From an uncultured Clostridium sp. (GTDB taxonomy: Bacteria; Bacillota; Clostridia; Clostridiales; Clostridiaceae), in contig URKQ01000001.1 of the NCBI GenBank assembly GCA_900548455.1, forward strand, positions 1 through 64,000: a DNA stretch of 64,000 nucleotides. The letters run 5' to 3'. This document shows, piece after piece, positions 52,232 to 61,440 of this stretch (the first letter of the stretch is position 1; each line of letters begins with the position of its first letter). The translations under genes were made by a program, and so were the position numbers. The notes under the pieces were generated by a model that was not told the DNA's origin, ran no database searches, and saw only the letters and a list, made by a program, of their open reading frames with translations.

Positions 52232-53011
52232 TTACTTAATTTCTTTTTTATTGAAAAATAAAATACCTATAAATGTTGTTACAATAATTATACAAACTCC
52301 ATTTACTAAATAAGTTATAAAATCTACCTCCATAGGTCCTTGGGACAACGCTCTTATCATTGAATATGGGATAAAATTATTTACTCTAGTAGATAACATT
52401 GCACCCACCATAGTAAGGCCCATCATTTCTGCAATGGCAATGACTGAAATTACCTCAGAGTTTGTTATTAATGTTGCTAAAAGTGTATATATACTTATGG
52501 TTGCTGATACAATTATTATATATAGTATTAAAGATTTAATTGCAAGTACTATATCAATACTTCCAACCTTTAAAGTAATTCCTGTTATTAAAAGTATACT
52601 AAAATAGGACATTACAATTAATATTGAAACTCCTATTATTAATGATAATAATTGAGATACATATATTTTCCATCTTTCATATCCATAAGTTACAGTATTT
52701 TTTAAAATTCCACTCCTAAACCTTGAAATTATAAAATAAGAGGTTAAAACAATCCCAATTATATAAATTCCAGCTCCTGAACTTAATGCATTAATAACAT
52801 GATTATTAAAATCAGCTCCCTGCCATAATCCTACCCGAAAACCTCTTCTTATATTATCCTTCCCAATAAAAGACATCAACCATAACTCTGAATCTGTTAA
52901 AACAGCTAAAAACATTACAAAAACAGTTATACCTATAGCTCCATATATGCATTTCTTATAAGCCTTACTTTCAAATAATCTATATAAATCTGCTTTAATT
53001 AAATTAATCAT
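52232..53011 (-). CDS. ABC-2 permease, lantibiotic-immunity or drug-export type
   Basis: A 259-residue permease with about six helices. It overlaps the ATPase gene by 8 bp and follows GGAGG. A GTG nine bases upstream is in frame but poorly spaced. It resembles the EpiG/MutE-type permeases of peptide-export systems. The specific substrate is unknown. Confidence 0.85.
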   Translation of the reverse strand: MINLIKADLYRLFESKAYKKCIYGAIGITVFVMFLAVLTDSELWLMSFIGKDNIRRGFRVGLWQGADFNNHVINALSSGAGIYIIGIVLTSYFIISRFRSGILKNTVTYGYERWKIYVSQLLSLIIGVSILIVMSYFSILLITGITLKVGSIDIVLAIKSLILYIIIVSATISIYTLLATLITNSEVISVIAIAEMMGLTMVGAMLSTRVNNFIPYSMIRALSQGPMEVDFITYLVNGVCIIIVTTFIGILFFNKKEIK

Positions 53012-53921
53012 TATAGTCACCCTCCATCACGTTTAGTACATATTCTTCTAAACTTTCTCCCTTAGTAACCATTTGACTAATTAATACGTCTTTTTTTGTT
53101 AATTCTTTAGTTATAACACTAGCTTCATTCAATCTTTCATAAATTAAAACATTATTATCATTAAGAACTTTATAATCATCAATGTGTAATATATTTTCTA
53201 AAACCCAAGTACATTTTTCTATATTATCTACTTGTATTTGTAATGTCATCTTTGACTTTTCTCTTAATTCTTCCAGGGAAAGTTCTTCAATAACTTTTCC
53301 TCTGTTCATTATACCGAAAGTTGTAGAAAGTTGACTAAGCTCACTTAAAATATGGCTAGAAATTAATATAGTAGTCCCCCTTTCTTTATTTAACTTTTTT
53401 AATAGTTCTCTCATCTTAACTATTCCTACTGGATCTAATCCATTTGTAGGTTCATCCAATATTAAAAGCTCTGGATCACTTAAAAGTGCTATAGCTAGTC
53501 CTAACTTTTGCTTCATACCTAAGGAGTAATCCTTTATTGGTTTACCCTCAACATTTTCCAGTCCTACTAGTTTTAACTTTTCTTCTACATTTTTTCTTCC
53601 AGGTAACCCTTTGTATATCCTTAAAAATTCTAGGTTTTTAAAGGCGTCCATATCTTCAAAAAAAGCTGGCGACTCTATTAACATACCCATCCTTTTTCTA
53701 TTTTTAATCTTTCCCTTGTCTTCTCCAAATAACTCAACACTTCCACCTGATTCTGATATAAGACCAGATAAAATTCTCATCAAAGTAGTTTTTCCAGCAC
53801 CATTTTTACCTATAAGTCCATAAATATCACCTTTTTTTATATTGATATTTACATCCTTTAAAACAAAATTATTTTTATATTTTTTACTAACATTATTAGT
53901 TTTTACTATGTAGTTTATCAT
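53004..53921 (-). CDS. ABC transporter ATPase, lantibiotic-immunity/CcmA-like type
   Basis: A 305-residue ATPase. Walker A GKNGAGKT (about 37-44), signature YSLGMKQKLG, Walker B LLILDEPTNGLDP and switch His in SSHILSEL are intact. A C-terminal extension of about 80 residues is typical of BcrA/MutF-like proteins. It is coupled with the permease gene and controlled by the neighbouring two-component system; the operator-like direct repeats upstream support this. Confidence 0.92.
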   Translation of the reverse strand: MINYIVKTNNVSKKYKNNFVLKDVNINIKKGDIYGLIGKNGAGKTTLMRILSGLISESGGSVELFGEDKGKIKNRKRMGMLIESPAFFEDMDAFKNLEFLRIYKGLPGRKNVEEKLKLVGLENVEGKPIKDYSLGMKQKLGLAIALLSDPELLILDEPTNGLDPVGIVKMRELLKKLNKERGTTILISSHILSELSQLSTTFGIMNRGKVIEELSLEELREKSKMTLQIQVDNIEKCTWVLENILHIDDYKVLNDNNVLIYERLNEASVITKELTKKDVLISQMVTKGESLEEYVLNVMEGDYND

Positions 53922-53979
53922 AAAGACTCGACCTCCTTCATGTACTTAATATAAACATAAAACTCTAAATAACCTCAAA

Positions 53980-54001
53980 GAAAGTCTTAAGAAAGTCTTA
54001 A
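53980..54001. promoter_or_regulatory. Tandem 11-bp direct repeats, likely response-regulator site
   Basis: GAAAGTCTTAA repeated twice without a gap, abutting a -35-like TTGAGG (minus strand) ahead of the ABC ATPase gene. Two direct repeats one helical turn apart is the usual OmpR-family binding pattern. It overlaps the stop codon of the regulator gene. Confidence 0.55.
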
Positions 54002-54684
54002 TTTCCATTTAATTTATATCCAATTCCCCATATAGTTTTTATGTAGGATTCCTTAGCCCCAGCCTTTTTAATCTTATTTCTAAGATTGCTTATATGTACA
54101 GTAATTGTATTATCATCACAAATAAAATCTTCTCCCCACACACTCTTAAATAAATTATTCTTTGAAAAAACCTTATCTGGATGTTTTACCATAAGATTTA
54201 ATATATCAAACTCAGTACTTGTAAGCTGTAATTCCACCCCATTTACCTTTGCTATTCTACTTTCATCACAAACTTTAATTTCCTTATATTCCTTCTCATC
54301 ATCTACTTTTACATTTTTTAAATACCTTCTAATATTAGCTTCGATTCTAGCCAAAACTTCATCAATATCGAAGGGTTTACTTATAAAATCGTCAGCACCA
54401 GCTCTTAACATCTTAGCTTTAAGACCTCTTTCCTCTTTTGCAGATATTATTATAAGAGGCATGTCTTCTTTTTCCCTTATAATATCTATAAGCTCATCAC
54501 CAGATTTTCCTGGAAGCATTAAGTCAAGTAATATTAAATCATATTTATTATTTTCAATATATATTAAAGCTTCTGTGCCAGAGTAAGCTGAACTGGCACA
54601 ATACCCATTCTCTGTTAACATCTCATATAGTAAGCTATTTATATCATTGTCATCTTCTACAATTAAAATTTTTTCTTTTAACAT
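53998..54684 (-). CDS. OmpR-family response regulator
   Basis: A 228-residue regulator. Acids in IVEDDND, phospho-acceptor Asp in LLDLMLPGKSGDELI near residue 54, Ser and Lys (ISAKEE, FISKPFD), winged helix ending TIWGIGYKL. It leads an operon of ABC ATPase, permease, kinase and hemolysin-III genes, separated by a 77-bp gap that carries the direct repeats. It resembles LcrR-type regulators of lantibiotic response. Confidence 0.92.
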   Translation of the reverse strand: MLKEKILIVEDDNDINSLLYEMLTENGYCASSAYSGTEALIYIENNKYDLILLDLMLPGKSGDELIDIIREKEDMPLIIISAKEERGLKAKMLRAGADDFISKPFDIDEVLARIEANIRRYLKNVKVDDEKEYKEIKVCDESRIAKVNGVELQLTSTEFDILNLMVKHPDKVFSKNNLFKSVWGEDFICDDNTITVHISNLRNKIKKAGAKESYIKTIWGIGYKLNGN

Positions 54685-54742
54685 ATATACTTCATTCCAT
54701 TTCTCACGAATATATTACCATTGTACCTAAATTTCAAAAAAT

Positions 54743-54767
54743 AAGATAGGCTTTGAAAGCCTATCTT
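54743..54767. terminator. Terminator between methyltransferase and regulator genes
   Basis: Perfect stem AAGATAGGC / GCCTATCTT with a 7-nt loop. Confidence 0.75.
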
Positions 54768-54799
54768 AATAATTTTCACATCTTAATTCTTTACCTTAA

Positions 54800-55474
54800 T
54801 TACTTTTCATTTCTAAGAAAATATACTCTTCTTTGAACTTCTTGTTGTCCCATATATATTGAAAAACTTCTTTCCACAGAAAAAAGCTCCATGATAATAT
54901 CCTCAATTCTACCATCGGATAAATTCCAAAAAAACACTCCATTTTCATCCTCATAGAATTCATTTTGAATTTCTTTAAAATGAAATTCCTTTAAATCTTT
55001 TTTAGCTAGGTATGGATTCATTATTAATAAAATCTTTCCCTTTGGCTTTAAAATTCTTCTAACCTCATTAAGTAAATTTAAAGAATCCTCTGGTATAAGA
55101 TTATCAAGTATATTTCCTAAGATAACTCCGTCCACAGAATTTTCATTTATTGATTCTAGAGATTCAATACTTCCTAATATAAAATTTAATTTACCATTTA
55201 AATTGTTTTTATTTGCTATATCTGTACAAAAGCCTATAGATTTATCTGAAATATCAATGCCATATCCCTTTTTTACCCCTTTAGCTATACATCTAAATAA
55301 CATTCTTCCTCGTCCACAACCATAATCTAAAATTGTTTCATTTCCATCTGTTATCCAATTTATAGCTGCCTCAATTTCAGGAACTTCAATTGCTGAAGTT
55401 ACATCATATTCACTAACATTTGAAAATATTTCGTTCCAATACTTTCTGGTACATTGATACCCATCATTATCCAT
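54800..55474 (-). CDS. Class I SAM-dependent methyltransferase
   Basis: A 224-residue methyltransferase. Motif I TILDYGCGRGRMLF (about 46-59), then GYGIDISDKSIG, motif IV VDGVILGNILDNLI and post-motif KILLIMNPYL. The substrate is unknown. A clear GGAGGG precedes the ATG. It stands between two terminators and is monocistronic. Confidence 0.87.
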   Translation of the reverse strand: MDNDGYQCTRKYWNEIFSNVSEYDVTSAIEVPEIEAAINWITDGNETILDYGCGRGRMLFRCIAKGVKKGYGIDISDKSIGFCTDIANKNNLNGKLNFILGSIESLESINENSVDGVILGNILDNLIPEDSLNLLNEVRRILKPKGKILLIMNPYLAKKDLKEFHFKEIQNEFYEDENGVFFWNLSDGRIEDIIMELFSVERSFSIYMGQQEVQRRVYFLRNEK

Positions 55475-55577
55475 TTTATTCCCTCCATAAGATACACTCG
55501 CAATACAATAGTGAACAAATTTATTGACTTAAAGCAATTCTACCATTATATGTTAAATACTTCAAGTTAATGTAATA

Positions 55578-55610
55578 AAGTGATACCATTTTATTGATAT
55601 CACTTTTTTC
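55578..55610 (-). terminator. Terminator after the esterase gene
   Basis: Arms AAGTGATA / TATCACTT with a T run, just past the stop codon. Confidence 0.65.
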
Positions 55611-55613
55611 TGT

Positions 55614-56567
55614 TTATTCAAAAGCTTTCTTTAAAGCATTTATTCTTTTTCTTTCACTTGCTTTAGTAATCTCACTTTCTGCAATCATATCATAAGCATG
55701 AATTGTACCCTTTGTATCTACAAGTTCAACCTTTGCTCCACCAGCTTCAAGTGCTTTAGCATAATTAATTCCTTCATCTCTTAAGGGATCAAATTCAGCA
55801 ACTTCAACGTAGGCATCAGGAAGATTTTCAAATGATATTCCTTCCATAGGAGCTGCATACTGAATTATCCCTTTATTTCCCCTACTTAAATATATCTGCC
55901 ACATTTTTATATTATAATTCGCATCCCAATTTGGGGTATCTGTATATTTTTTCATAGAATCAGTATCTAATTTAATATCAGTAGCAGGATAACAAAGCAT
56001 TTGGAAACAGATCTTAGGTCCTCCCTTATCTCTAGACATCTGAGTAATAGCTGCAGCCAAAGCCCCTCCTGCACTATCCCCTCCTACAGCTATCTTGTCT
56101 TTATCAATTCCAAGATTCTCTGCACTCTTGTAAACCCATTGAAGAGTTGAAAAACAATCTTTAACGCCTATTGGAAAAGGATTTTTGGGAGCTAATCTAT
56201 AGTCTACACAAATTACTTTACATGGCGTCTTTAATGCATATTCCTTAACAAGTCTTATATGGTATGGAAAAGCTGGCATTATAAAAGCTCCACCATGGTA
56301 GTATATCAAACAAGGTAGTTTCTCTTTACTTCTATTATGTGGCTCTACTATATGTATTTGAATTTTCTCACCATCAAAACTTTCAATCTTTTCTTTTTTT
56401 ACTTTTATATACTCATCAGATTGGAAAGTTTCCCATGCCTCTCTACCTTCCTCACTTATCTTATTAAATGACTCTAGAATTTTTTCTATTGACGCACTTC
56501 CATTTTGTTTCTTAGACAATTCTACAATTGAATCAAAATCTTTACTTATGTTATATTTATATTCCAT
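55614..56567 (-). CDS. Alpha/beta-hydrolase, hormone-sensitive-lipase-like esterase
   Basis: A 317-residue carboxylesterase-like protein. The oxyanion motif is HGGAF (in YYHGGAFIMP), the nucleophile Ser is in GDSAGGALAA, and Asp and His are in EFDPLRDEG and TIHAYD. This order is the family IV (HSL) pattern. Natural substrate unknown; short acyl esters are usual for the family. Two upstream in-frame ATGs exist, but 56567 has the GGAGG site. Confidence 0.88.
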   Translation of the reverse strand: MEYKYNISKDFDSIVELSKKQNGSASIEKILESFNKISEEGREAWETFQSDEYIKVKKEKIESFDGEKIQIHIVEPHNRSKEKLPCLIYYHGGAFIMPAFPYHIRLVKEYALKTPCKVICVDYRLAPKNPFPIGVKDCFSTLQWVYKSAENLGIDKDKIAVGGDSAGGALAAAITQMSRDKGGPKICFQMLCYPATDIKLDTDSMKKYTDTPNWDANYNIKMWQIYLSRGNKGIIQYAAPMEGISFENLPDAYVEVAEFDPLRDEGINYAKALEAGGAKVELVDTKGTIHAYDMIAESEITKASERKRINALKKAFE

Positions 56568-56610
56568 TTCATCCTCCATGAAAACCACTTTAATTTCTCA
56601 TACATCTAAA

Positions 56611-56655
56611 AATAATCATGGTAAAATACCATATAAGGTATTTTACCATGATTAA
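56611..56655. terminator. Terminator after the potD-like gene
   Basis: Perfect inverted repeat of 17 bp per arm (AATCATGGTAAAATACC and complement), loop of 6 nt. Confidence 0.8.
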
Positions 56656-56662
56656 TACTTAA

Positions 56663-57718
56663 TTAGTCATTTGATTTTATTCTTATCCAAGCATCATCAT
56701 ACATTTTCTTAACATCACTAGAAAAATCTTCATAAATTTCGCATCTATCCATAATTTCTTTAGGCATGTATGCATTAGGATTATTTCTAACTTCTTCTGG
56801 TTGCTCGAGTCTTGCTTCCTTATTAGGAGTTGTATATCCTATTTCATCTGCTATTCTAAGGGCACTTTCTTTATCACTTACAAAGTTAATAAACTTTTCA
56901 GCTCCTTCAACATTTTTAGCATTAGCAGGAATACATAAACTGTCTATCCAAAAGTTTGCTCCTTCTTTAGGAACTACATAAACTAAGTTAGGATATTCAT
57001 CTTGCAAATTAAGACCTTCTCCTGACCAAATCATATTTATATCAGATTCTCCTGCAGGAATCATTAAAGTTCCATTATCTACCCCATAAACAGGATTTAC
57101 TAATCCTCTTTGCTCTAGCAATAATTGTTTAGCTTCTTCAACTTCTTGTGGATTCTCTGTATTTAAAGAGTACCCAAGTTTTTTTAAAGCCGCTCCTATA
57201 GTATCTCTATATGTATCAAACATAAAAATTCTATCTTTATATTCTTCATTCCATAGTATATCCCAGCTATCAACTTCTTCTTTTACAACATCCTTGTTAT
57301 AAATAAGGCCTACTGTTCCAAACATATAAGGCACTGAATATTTATTTTCAGGATCTATAGTTAAGTTTAAATACTGTTCATCCATTTGAGAAAGATTTGG
57401 TATGCTCTCCTTATTTATTTCTTGAATAAGGTTTTTATCAATCATTCTTGGCATTAATGCATCAGAAACTAGAATAACATCGTAATTTACTCCTCCTGCA
57501 CTTACCTTTTGGTACATTGTCTCCATATCATCAAAGGTTTCAATATTAACCTTAATACCATATTCCTTTTCAAATTCTTTTACTGTTTCTTCATCTATGT
57601 TTTCTCCATAGTTAAAAAAGCTAATTTCTTTAGATGGATTTTTACTACATCCAGCAAAAAATATTCCCATAGCTAACACACAAGTTGTTACACTTAACAA
57701 TTTAATTAATTTTTTCAT
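56663..57718 (-). CDS. potD: Spermidine/putrescine ABC transporter substrate-binding lipoprotein (PotD-like), orphan
   Basis: A 351-residue lipoprotein. Signal peptide with lipobox FAGC (Cys24), then a type II periplasmic-binding fold. Family features include ISFFNYGENIDEETVKEFE, YDVILVSDALMPRMI and WSGEGLNLQDEYPNLVYVVP. It is the extracellular polyamine-binding subunit of PotABCD. The ATPase and permeases are not adjacent in the window, so it must use a transporter encoded elsewhere or have another role. Confidence 0.88.
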   Translation of the reverse strand: MKKLIKLLSVTTCVLAMGIFFAGCSKNPSKEISFFNYGENIDEETVKEFEKEYGIKVNIETFDDMETMYQKVSAGGVNYDVILVSDALMPRMIDKNLIQEINKESIPNLSQMDEQYLNLTIDPENKYSVPYMFGTVGLIYNKDVVKEEVDSWDILWNEEYKDRIFMFDTYRDTIGAALKKLGYSLNTENPQEVEEAKQLLLEQRGLVNPVYGVDNGTLMIPAGESDINMIWSGEGLNLQDEYPNLVYVVPKEGANFWIDSLCIPANAKNVEGAEKFINFVSDKESALRIADEIGYTTPNKEARLEQPEEVRNNPNAYMPKEIMDRCEIYEDFSSDVKKMYDDAWIRIKSND

Positions 57719-58011
57719 ATTATAATTCCTTCCTAAGTATAGTCTCTGTACGCATTACAAGTTTTACAAACTTCTATACTCTGTAACTATTTTTTATCAC
57801 AGAGCCTAATTATTAAACGTACTTTTTGGATTATAGCACTATTTTGTTTCTATGTCTATTTTTATGCTTATCATAACTTAACCTAAGTTATATTCAATAT
57901 TATGAAATATCTTGTATAAACATTTAGAATTTTCATTTTATATTGTATACTATATTTATAAACAAAATTTCATAATCTAGACATCAGATAGATATCAAAG
58001 GGGGAAATATT
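57719..58011. other. Divergent promoter region between the potD-like and M28 peptidase genes
   Basis: A 293-bp AT-rich gap. It holds a weak hairpin (CTCTGT/ACAGAG, 57779-57804) and several TATACT/TATAAT-like -10 candidates. No ORF and no recognised riboswitch. Confidence 0.4.
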
Positions 58012-59271
58012 ATGACAATAAACTGTCAAAGAGAATTTGAACTTTTAAAAAAAATCGGTTTTATTAGAACAAGTGGTTCACCTGAAGAATTAAAGGCTGC
58101 AAATATTCTTTTAGATGAAATCTCTTCAATTGGATTTACTGGTAAATTAGAAGAGTTTAAGGTTCCGTCTTCTAAAATTACAAAAGCTTCACTTAAAGTT
58201 GTAGAGCCTTATGAAAAAGAATATGAAGTTACTCCTTTTAACTGCTCAATCAGTACTGCTGAAGGTGGAATTATCACAGACTTTGTGTACATAGAAGATG
58301 GACTTGATGCAAGTTTGATAGATATTAAAGGGAAATTTGTACTAATTAATAAACGTCCAAATCCAAAGCTATATAAAAAACTTATTGAAGCTGGAATCGC
58401 TGGTTATATAACTATGAGTGGTACCGCTATGGACGAAGAAGATAAAACTGACATCTCTATAGGACGACTAAGAGAAAAAAACACTCAATATGGTAAGGTT
58501 CCTGCTTTAAATATGAGAATGAAGGATTGCTTCCATATGGTTAAAAATAAAGCTTCTAAAGTACACGTAGAACTTATCACAGAAGATGTGGAACTTACTT
58601 CCCACAATGTTGTTGTAACTTTAGAAGGTACTAAATATCCTGAAGAAATAGTTTCCTTTGGAGCTCATTATGACAGCGTACCATTTAGTACTGGAGTTTA
58701 TGACAACGGTGCCGGTTCTGTTATTATAATGGAACTTCTTAGACACTTTAAAGAAAATCCACCTATAAGAACTGTAAAATTCATTTGGTATGGTTCTGAA
58801 GAGGTTGGTCTTCTTGGTAGTCATGCATACTTAAAAGCTCATGAAGAAGAATTAAAGAAACATCTTTTAATGATTAACGTAGATGTTGGTGGCTCAATTC
58901 TTGGACAAGAAGAAGCTCTAGTTACCGCTGAGCAAAGCTTAGTTGATTATGTAGATCATATGGCTAAAATCAAAGGTTTCCCATTAAAAGTTACTCAAGA
59001 TATTTATTCCAGTGATTCTACTGCTTATGCAGATGCAGGTATTCCATCTTTGACTTTCTGTCGTTTTGCACCAAATGGAGGAGCTTTCATTCACTCTCGT
59101 AATGATATCATTGATTACCTAAGTGCTGAAGCCCTAGAGATGACTACAATTATAACTAAAGAATTTAGTGATTCTATCATTAATTCTGCAGTATTTCCTA
59201 TTGAAAAGAAAATTCCTGACAATATGAGAAAGGAATTAGATAAATACTTTAATAAAGAAGAAACTAAATAA
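58012..59271 (+). CDS. M28-family zinc metallopeptidase
   Basis: A 419-residue enzyme. The di-zinc ligands appear in order: His and Asp in GAHYDSVPFSTGVYDNGAG, Glu pair in WYGSEEVGLLGSHA, Asp in INVDVGG and the final His in IHSRND. A PA (protease-associated) domain insertion lies around residues 80-200. No signal peptide, so it is an intracellular aminopeptidase-like enzyme; relatives remove N-terminal residues from peptides. The ribosome site GGGGGA is strong. A repeat block begins right after its stop. Confidence 0.9.
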   Translation: MTINCQREFELLKKIGFIRTSGSPEELKAANILLDEISSIGFTGKLEEFKVPSSKITKASLKVVEPYEKEYEVTPFNCSISTAEGGIITDFVYIEDGLDASLIDIKGKFVLINKRPNPKLYKKLIEAGIAGYITMSGTAMDEEDKTDISIGRLREKNTQYGKVPALNMRMKDCFHMVKNKASKVHVELITEDVELTSHNVVVTLEGTKYPEEIVSFGAHYDSVPFSTGVYDNGAGSVIIMELLRHFKENPPIRTVKFIWYGSEEVGLLGSHAYLKAHEEELKKHLLMINVDVGGSILGQEEALVTAEQSLVDYVDHMAKIKGFPLKVTQDIYSSDSTAYADAGIPSLTFCRFAPNGGAFIHSRNDIIDYLSAEALEMTTIITKEFSDSIINSAVFPIEKKIPDNMRKELDKYFNKEETK

Positions 59272-59302
59272 TTTGCTGAAATTTTTATAAACTTAATGCT
59301 AG

Positions 59303-59448
59303 AAAAACTGAATTATCACCGCTCATTGGGGCTTCGAAGCTGACACATAATAAGGATAAATTAAGACAAGCCAGCAGTGGAGATTTGCTTTAAGTTTTAA
59401 AGAGTATGAGCTCCTGCAGATACATTCGCTTATGATAATTCAGTTTTT
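59303..59448. repeat. Short inverted-repeat-bounded element
   Basis: Perfect 16-bp inverted ends AAAAACTGAATTATCA (59303-59318) and TGATAATTCAGTTTTT (59433-59448) enclose 114 bp with a GCTTCGAAGC palindrome. It resembles a small non-autonomous element or a large RNA hairpin after the peptidase stop. There is no coding capacity. Confidence 0.6.
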
Positions 59449-59767
59449 TTCTCCCATATAATTTAATATAAGAATTCCAACAAGATAAAGCGTTACTAAA
59501 AGAAGGGATTCTTACGGAATCCCTATTGCTTTTATAATAAGCTAAATTTAATAATACTAGTTCTGAGCGGCCCTGTAGATTGTTCACTTGTAGTGGTATA
59601 CTTTGCAATTCCAAAGTTTATCTAATATAAGACTTTCAAGTTGATGTTGTGTTACTGAAGGTAGAGATTCCATGAGGAATCTCTTTTATCATAGCTTTAA
59701 TTCAGTTTTTTTCTAGCATATAATTCAGTATAAGAATTTCAACAAGATAAAGCGTTACTGAAGGAGG
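59441..59767 (+). repeat. Three direct copies of a promoter-leader-like sequence
   Basis: Copies start at about 59441, 59624 and 59703, sharing TATAAGA(A/C)TTTCAA...GTTACT(G)AAGG. The first and second lead into hairpins GGGATTC/GAATCCC (59504-59524) and AGAGATTCC/GGAATCTCT (59663-59684). The third leads into the ribosome site of the small membrane protein gene. The first and third share CAGTTTTTTTCT and TATAAT. Confidence 0.6.
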
Positions 59768-59775
59768 TGACTTTA

Positions 59776-59973
59776 GTGTCAAATATCACTAAAAATAATA
59801 AGATATATTTTCCCGGTATATTTGCTCTTTTAGGCATGGCCATGGGGTTTTTTATTTTTAAAAAGTTATATAGTTATGAATATATTGGACTAATAGGTCT
59901 AATTTGTGGTTTTTTAGTTGGATTTGGGGTTGGTAAATTGTTTGAACATTTATCTAATCAAAAAAAGATTTAA
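59776..59973 (+). CDS. Small two-helix membrane protein
   Basis: A 65-residue product with two predicted helices (about 10-28 and 33-55), Gly-rich: GIFALLGMAMGFFIF, then IGLICGFLVGFGVGKLF. GTG start at 59776 with AAGGAGG eight bases ahead; the GTG at 59767 overlaps that site. It resembles Gly-zipper-like membrane peptides. Function unknown. Terminator at 60034-60082. Confidence 0.7.
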   Translation: MSNITKNNKIYFPGIFALLGMAMGFFIFKKLYSYEYIGLIGLICGFLVGFGVGKLFEHLSNQKKI

Positions 59974-60033
59974 TATAATAATGAACTTATATAATTTAGG
60001 AAAGTAGGATGTAAACATGAAGTTAAGAAAAGT

Positions 60034-60082
60034 AAAAAAGCACAAGCGTTGTACAATTACTGTTACAATGTTTGTGCTTTTT
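60034..60082. terminator. Long bidirectional terminator
   Basis: Arms AAAAAGCACAA...TTGTA / TACAA...TTGTGCTTTTT between the small membrane protein gene and the convergent HEPN gene. Confidence 0.8.
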
Positions 60083-60117
60083 AATGTATTGAAAGGTATA
60101 TGGTTCTATAACCGATT

Positions 60118-61440
60118 TTATCTAACTTTAATTCCAGCTCTTTCTAGCATTCCTACTATTTTTGTAATCTCTTCTGCCGTTAATTCATTATAATGATTCT
60201 TAAACAACATATTAAAATAATGGCTGGCAAGTGATTTTTCATTTGAATAAAGGCATTCTCTCAAATTATCAATTAAATCTTCCTTGAAGATATCTTTAGA
60301 TTTCTCAAAAAATTCTTCAGTGTCATATTCAAATACTTTAGATTCATCTTCTGGTTTTAAGTTCCAAGATAGAATCTCATATGCTTGTCTATTTAATAAT
60401 ATCTCCTTTATAAACATGAAGTCATCTTTTGTTATTGTATAACCATGAGCAACTTTATTTCTTATTTTTCTTATCAACTGCAAATTATCAATCATTTCAT
60501 CATCAGACAATCCAGGTAAGTCACTTTTTTTCAAATATTTTATTGCATCCACAAACCTAATATCTTCATATTTAACTCCATGAAGTTGACATGCAAGTCT
60601 TTTTAATTCTTTCTCTATAACAATTAGGTAATTCATACTTACCCCATTGTACTCAATAAATTTTTCGTCTCCTCTAGCTTCATAAGCTTCCTCTGTTGCA
60701 AAAGCAGAAACGAGAGAATTTATACTAGAGTCCTCAAAATTTCTATATTTTGTCTTATAAATAGAATAATTTTGATACACTTCATCTAAAGAATTCCAAT
60801 TAATAAAAATCATTATTCTCTCTTTTAAATCATATTTTTTAAAACTATCTTCGTACTCCACTTCAAATCTAGAAAGTTCATCTCCATATCCTACAAAGAT
60901 CTTAAACATCCTAATTTTTCTTTCTTCTAACCCCGTTATTATAGCATTATATGCTGAGTCAAAAGCAACTTTAATTGCTCCATAATCAATTGAGTTTTCA
61001 AATGCATATTCATTAATTATTGATTGCATTTCAGATTTTAAAAGTGCCCTTTCAGTAGTATTTATAACTTCCCTTTTAATCTGTTTCCTTTTCTCTTTAT
61101 CAATTTCTATATTATTTTCGGTTAAAAACTTCTCATACATAGCTATAGTGTTCTTTGCAAAATGTTTTAAATACATAGCTGTTTGTAAAATTTCATAATC
61201 ATTATTATCACCACATCTGAGTTTGGAAATAATCTCTTCCAGAGTTAAAATAATAAAGGGTCTTGTTCCATCAAATTTTGAAAGGCTTTTTTCTTCAACT
61301 AATTCATCTATATCACCTAGTGTTTCATCCATAGATATCTCGTCTATAACTGCCTCATTCATCTTTTTTAGTTTCTTACTTTCTTCCTGTCTTTGTCTTG
61401 CAATTTTAGCCTTTTCTTTTTTATGATTTTTTGAAGCCAT
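60118..61440 (-). CDS. Hypothetical protein with C-terminal HEPN-like motif
   Basis: A 440-residue protein of unknown family. The N terminus (1-35) is a basic, Lys/Arg/Glu-rich coiled coil. The middle is helical. Residues about 268-345 look like a HEPN fold: a helix MNYLIVIEKELKRLACQLHG, then LQLIRKIRNKVAHGYTITK with the ribonuclease-type R-N-x3-H (R327, H332). HEPN domains are RNases in toxin-antitoxin, abortive infection and CRISPR systems, or structural. No antitoxin-like partner is adjacent. Role inferred only. Confidence 0.6.
   Translation of the reverse strand: MASKNHKKEKAKIARQRQEESKKLKKMNEAVIDEISMDETLGDIDELVEEKSLSKFDGTRPFIILTLEEIISKLRCGDNNDYEILQTAMYLKHFAKNTIAMYEKFLTENNIEIDKEKRKQIKREVINTTERALLKSEMQSIINEYAFENSIDYGAIKVAFDSAYNAIITGLEERKIRMFKIFVGYGDELSRFEVEYEDSFKKYDLKERIMIFINWNSLDEVYQNYSIYKTKYRNFEDSSINSLVSAFATEEAYEARGDEKFIEYNGVSMNYLIVIEKELKRLACQLHGVKYEDIRFVDAIKYLKKSDLPGLSDDEMIDNLQLIRKIRNKVAHGYTITKDDFMFIKEILLNRQAYEILSWNLKPEDESKVFEYDTEEFFEKSKDIFKEDLIDNLRECLYSNEKSLASHYFNMLFKNHYNELTAEEITKIVGMLERAGIKVR

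Noticed and set aside
54086..54586. Rightward 166-codon ORF
   Set aside because: It is the antisense of the response regulator gene, whose motifs are complete. No ribosome site and no domain in this frame.
59390..59614. Leftward ORF of 74 codons in the repeat block
   Set aside because: It runs across the inverted-repeat end and the leader copies, has no convincing ribosome site, and its translation resembles no family. It is explained by repeats.
60020..60164. Possible small basic peptide gene starting MKLRKVKKHKR
   Set aside because: Its codons are the stem of the strong terminator at 60034-60082 and it then runs into the opposite-strand HEPN gene. The ribosome site is weak.
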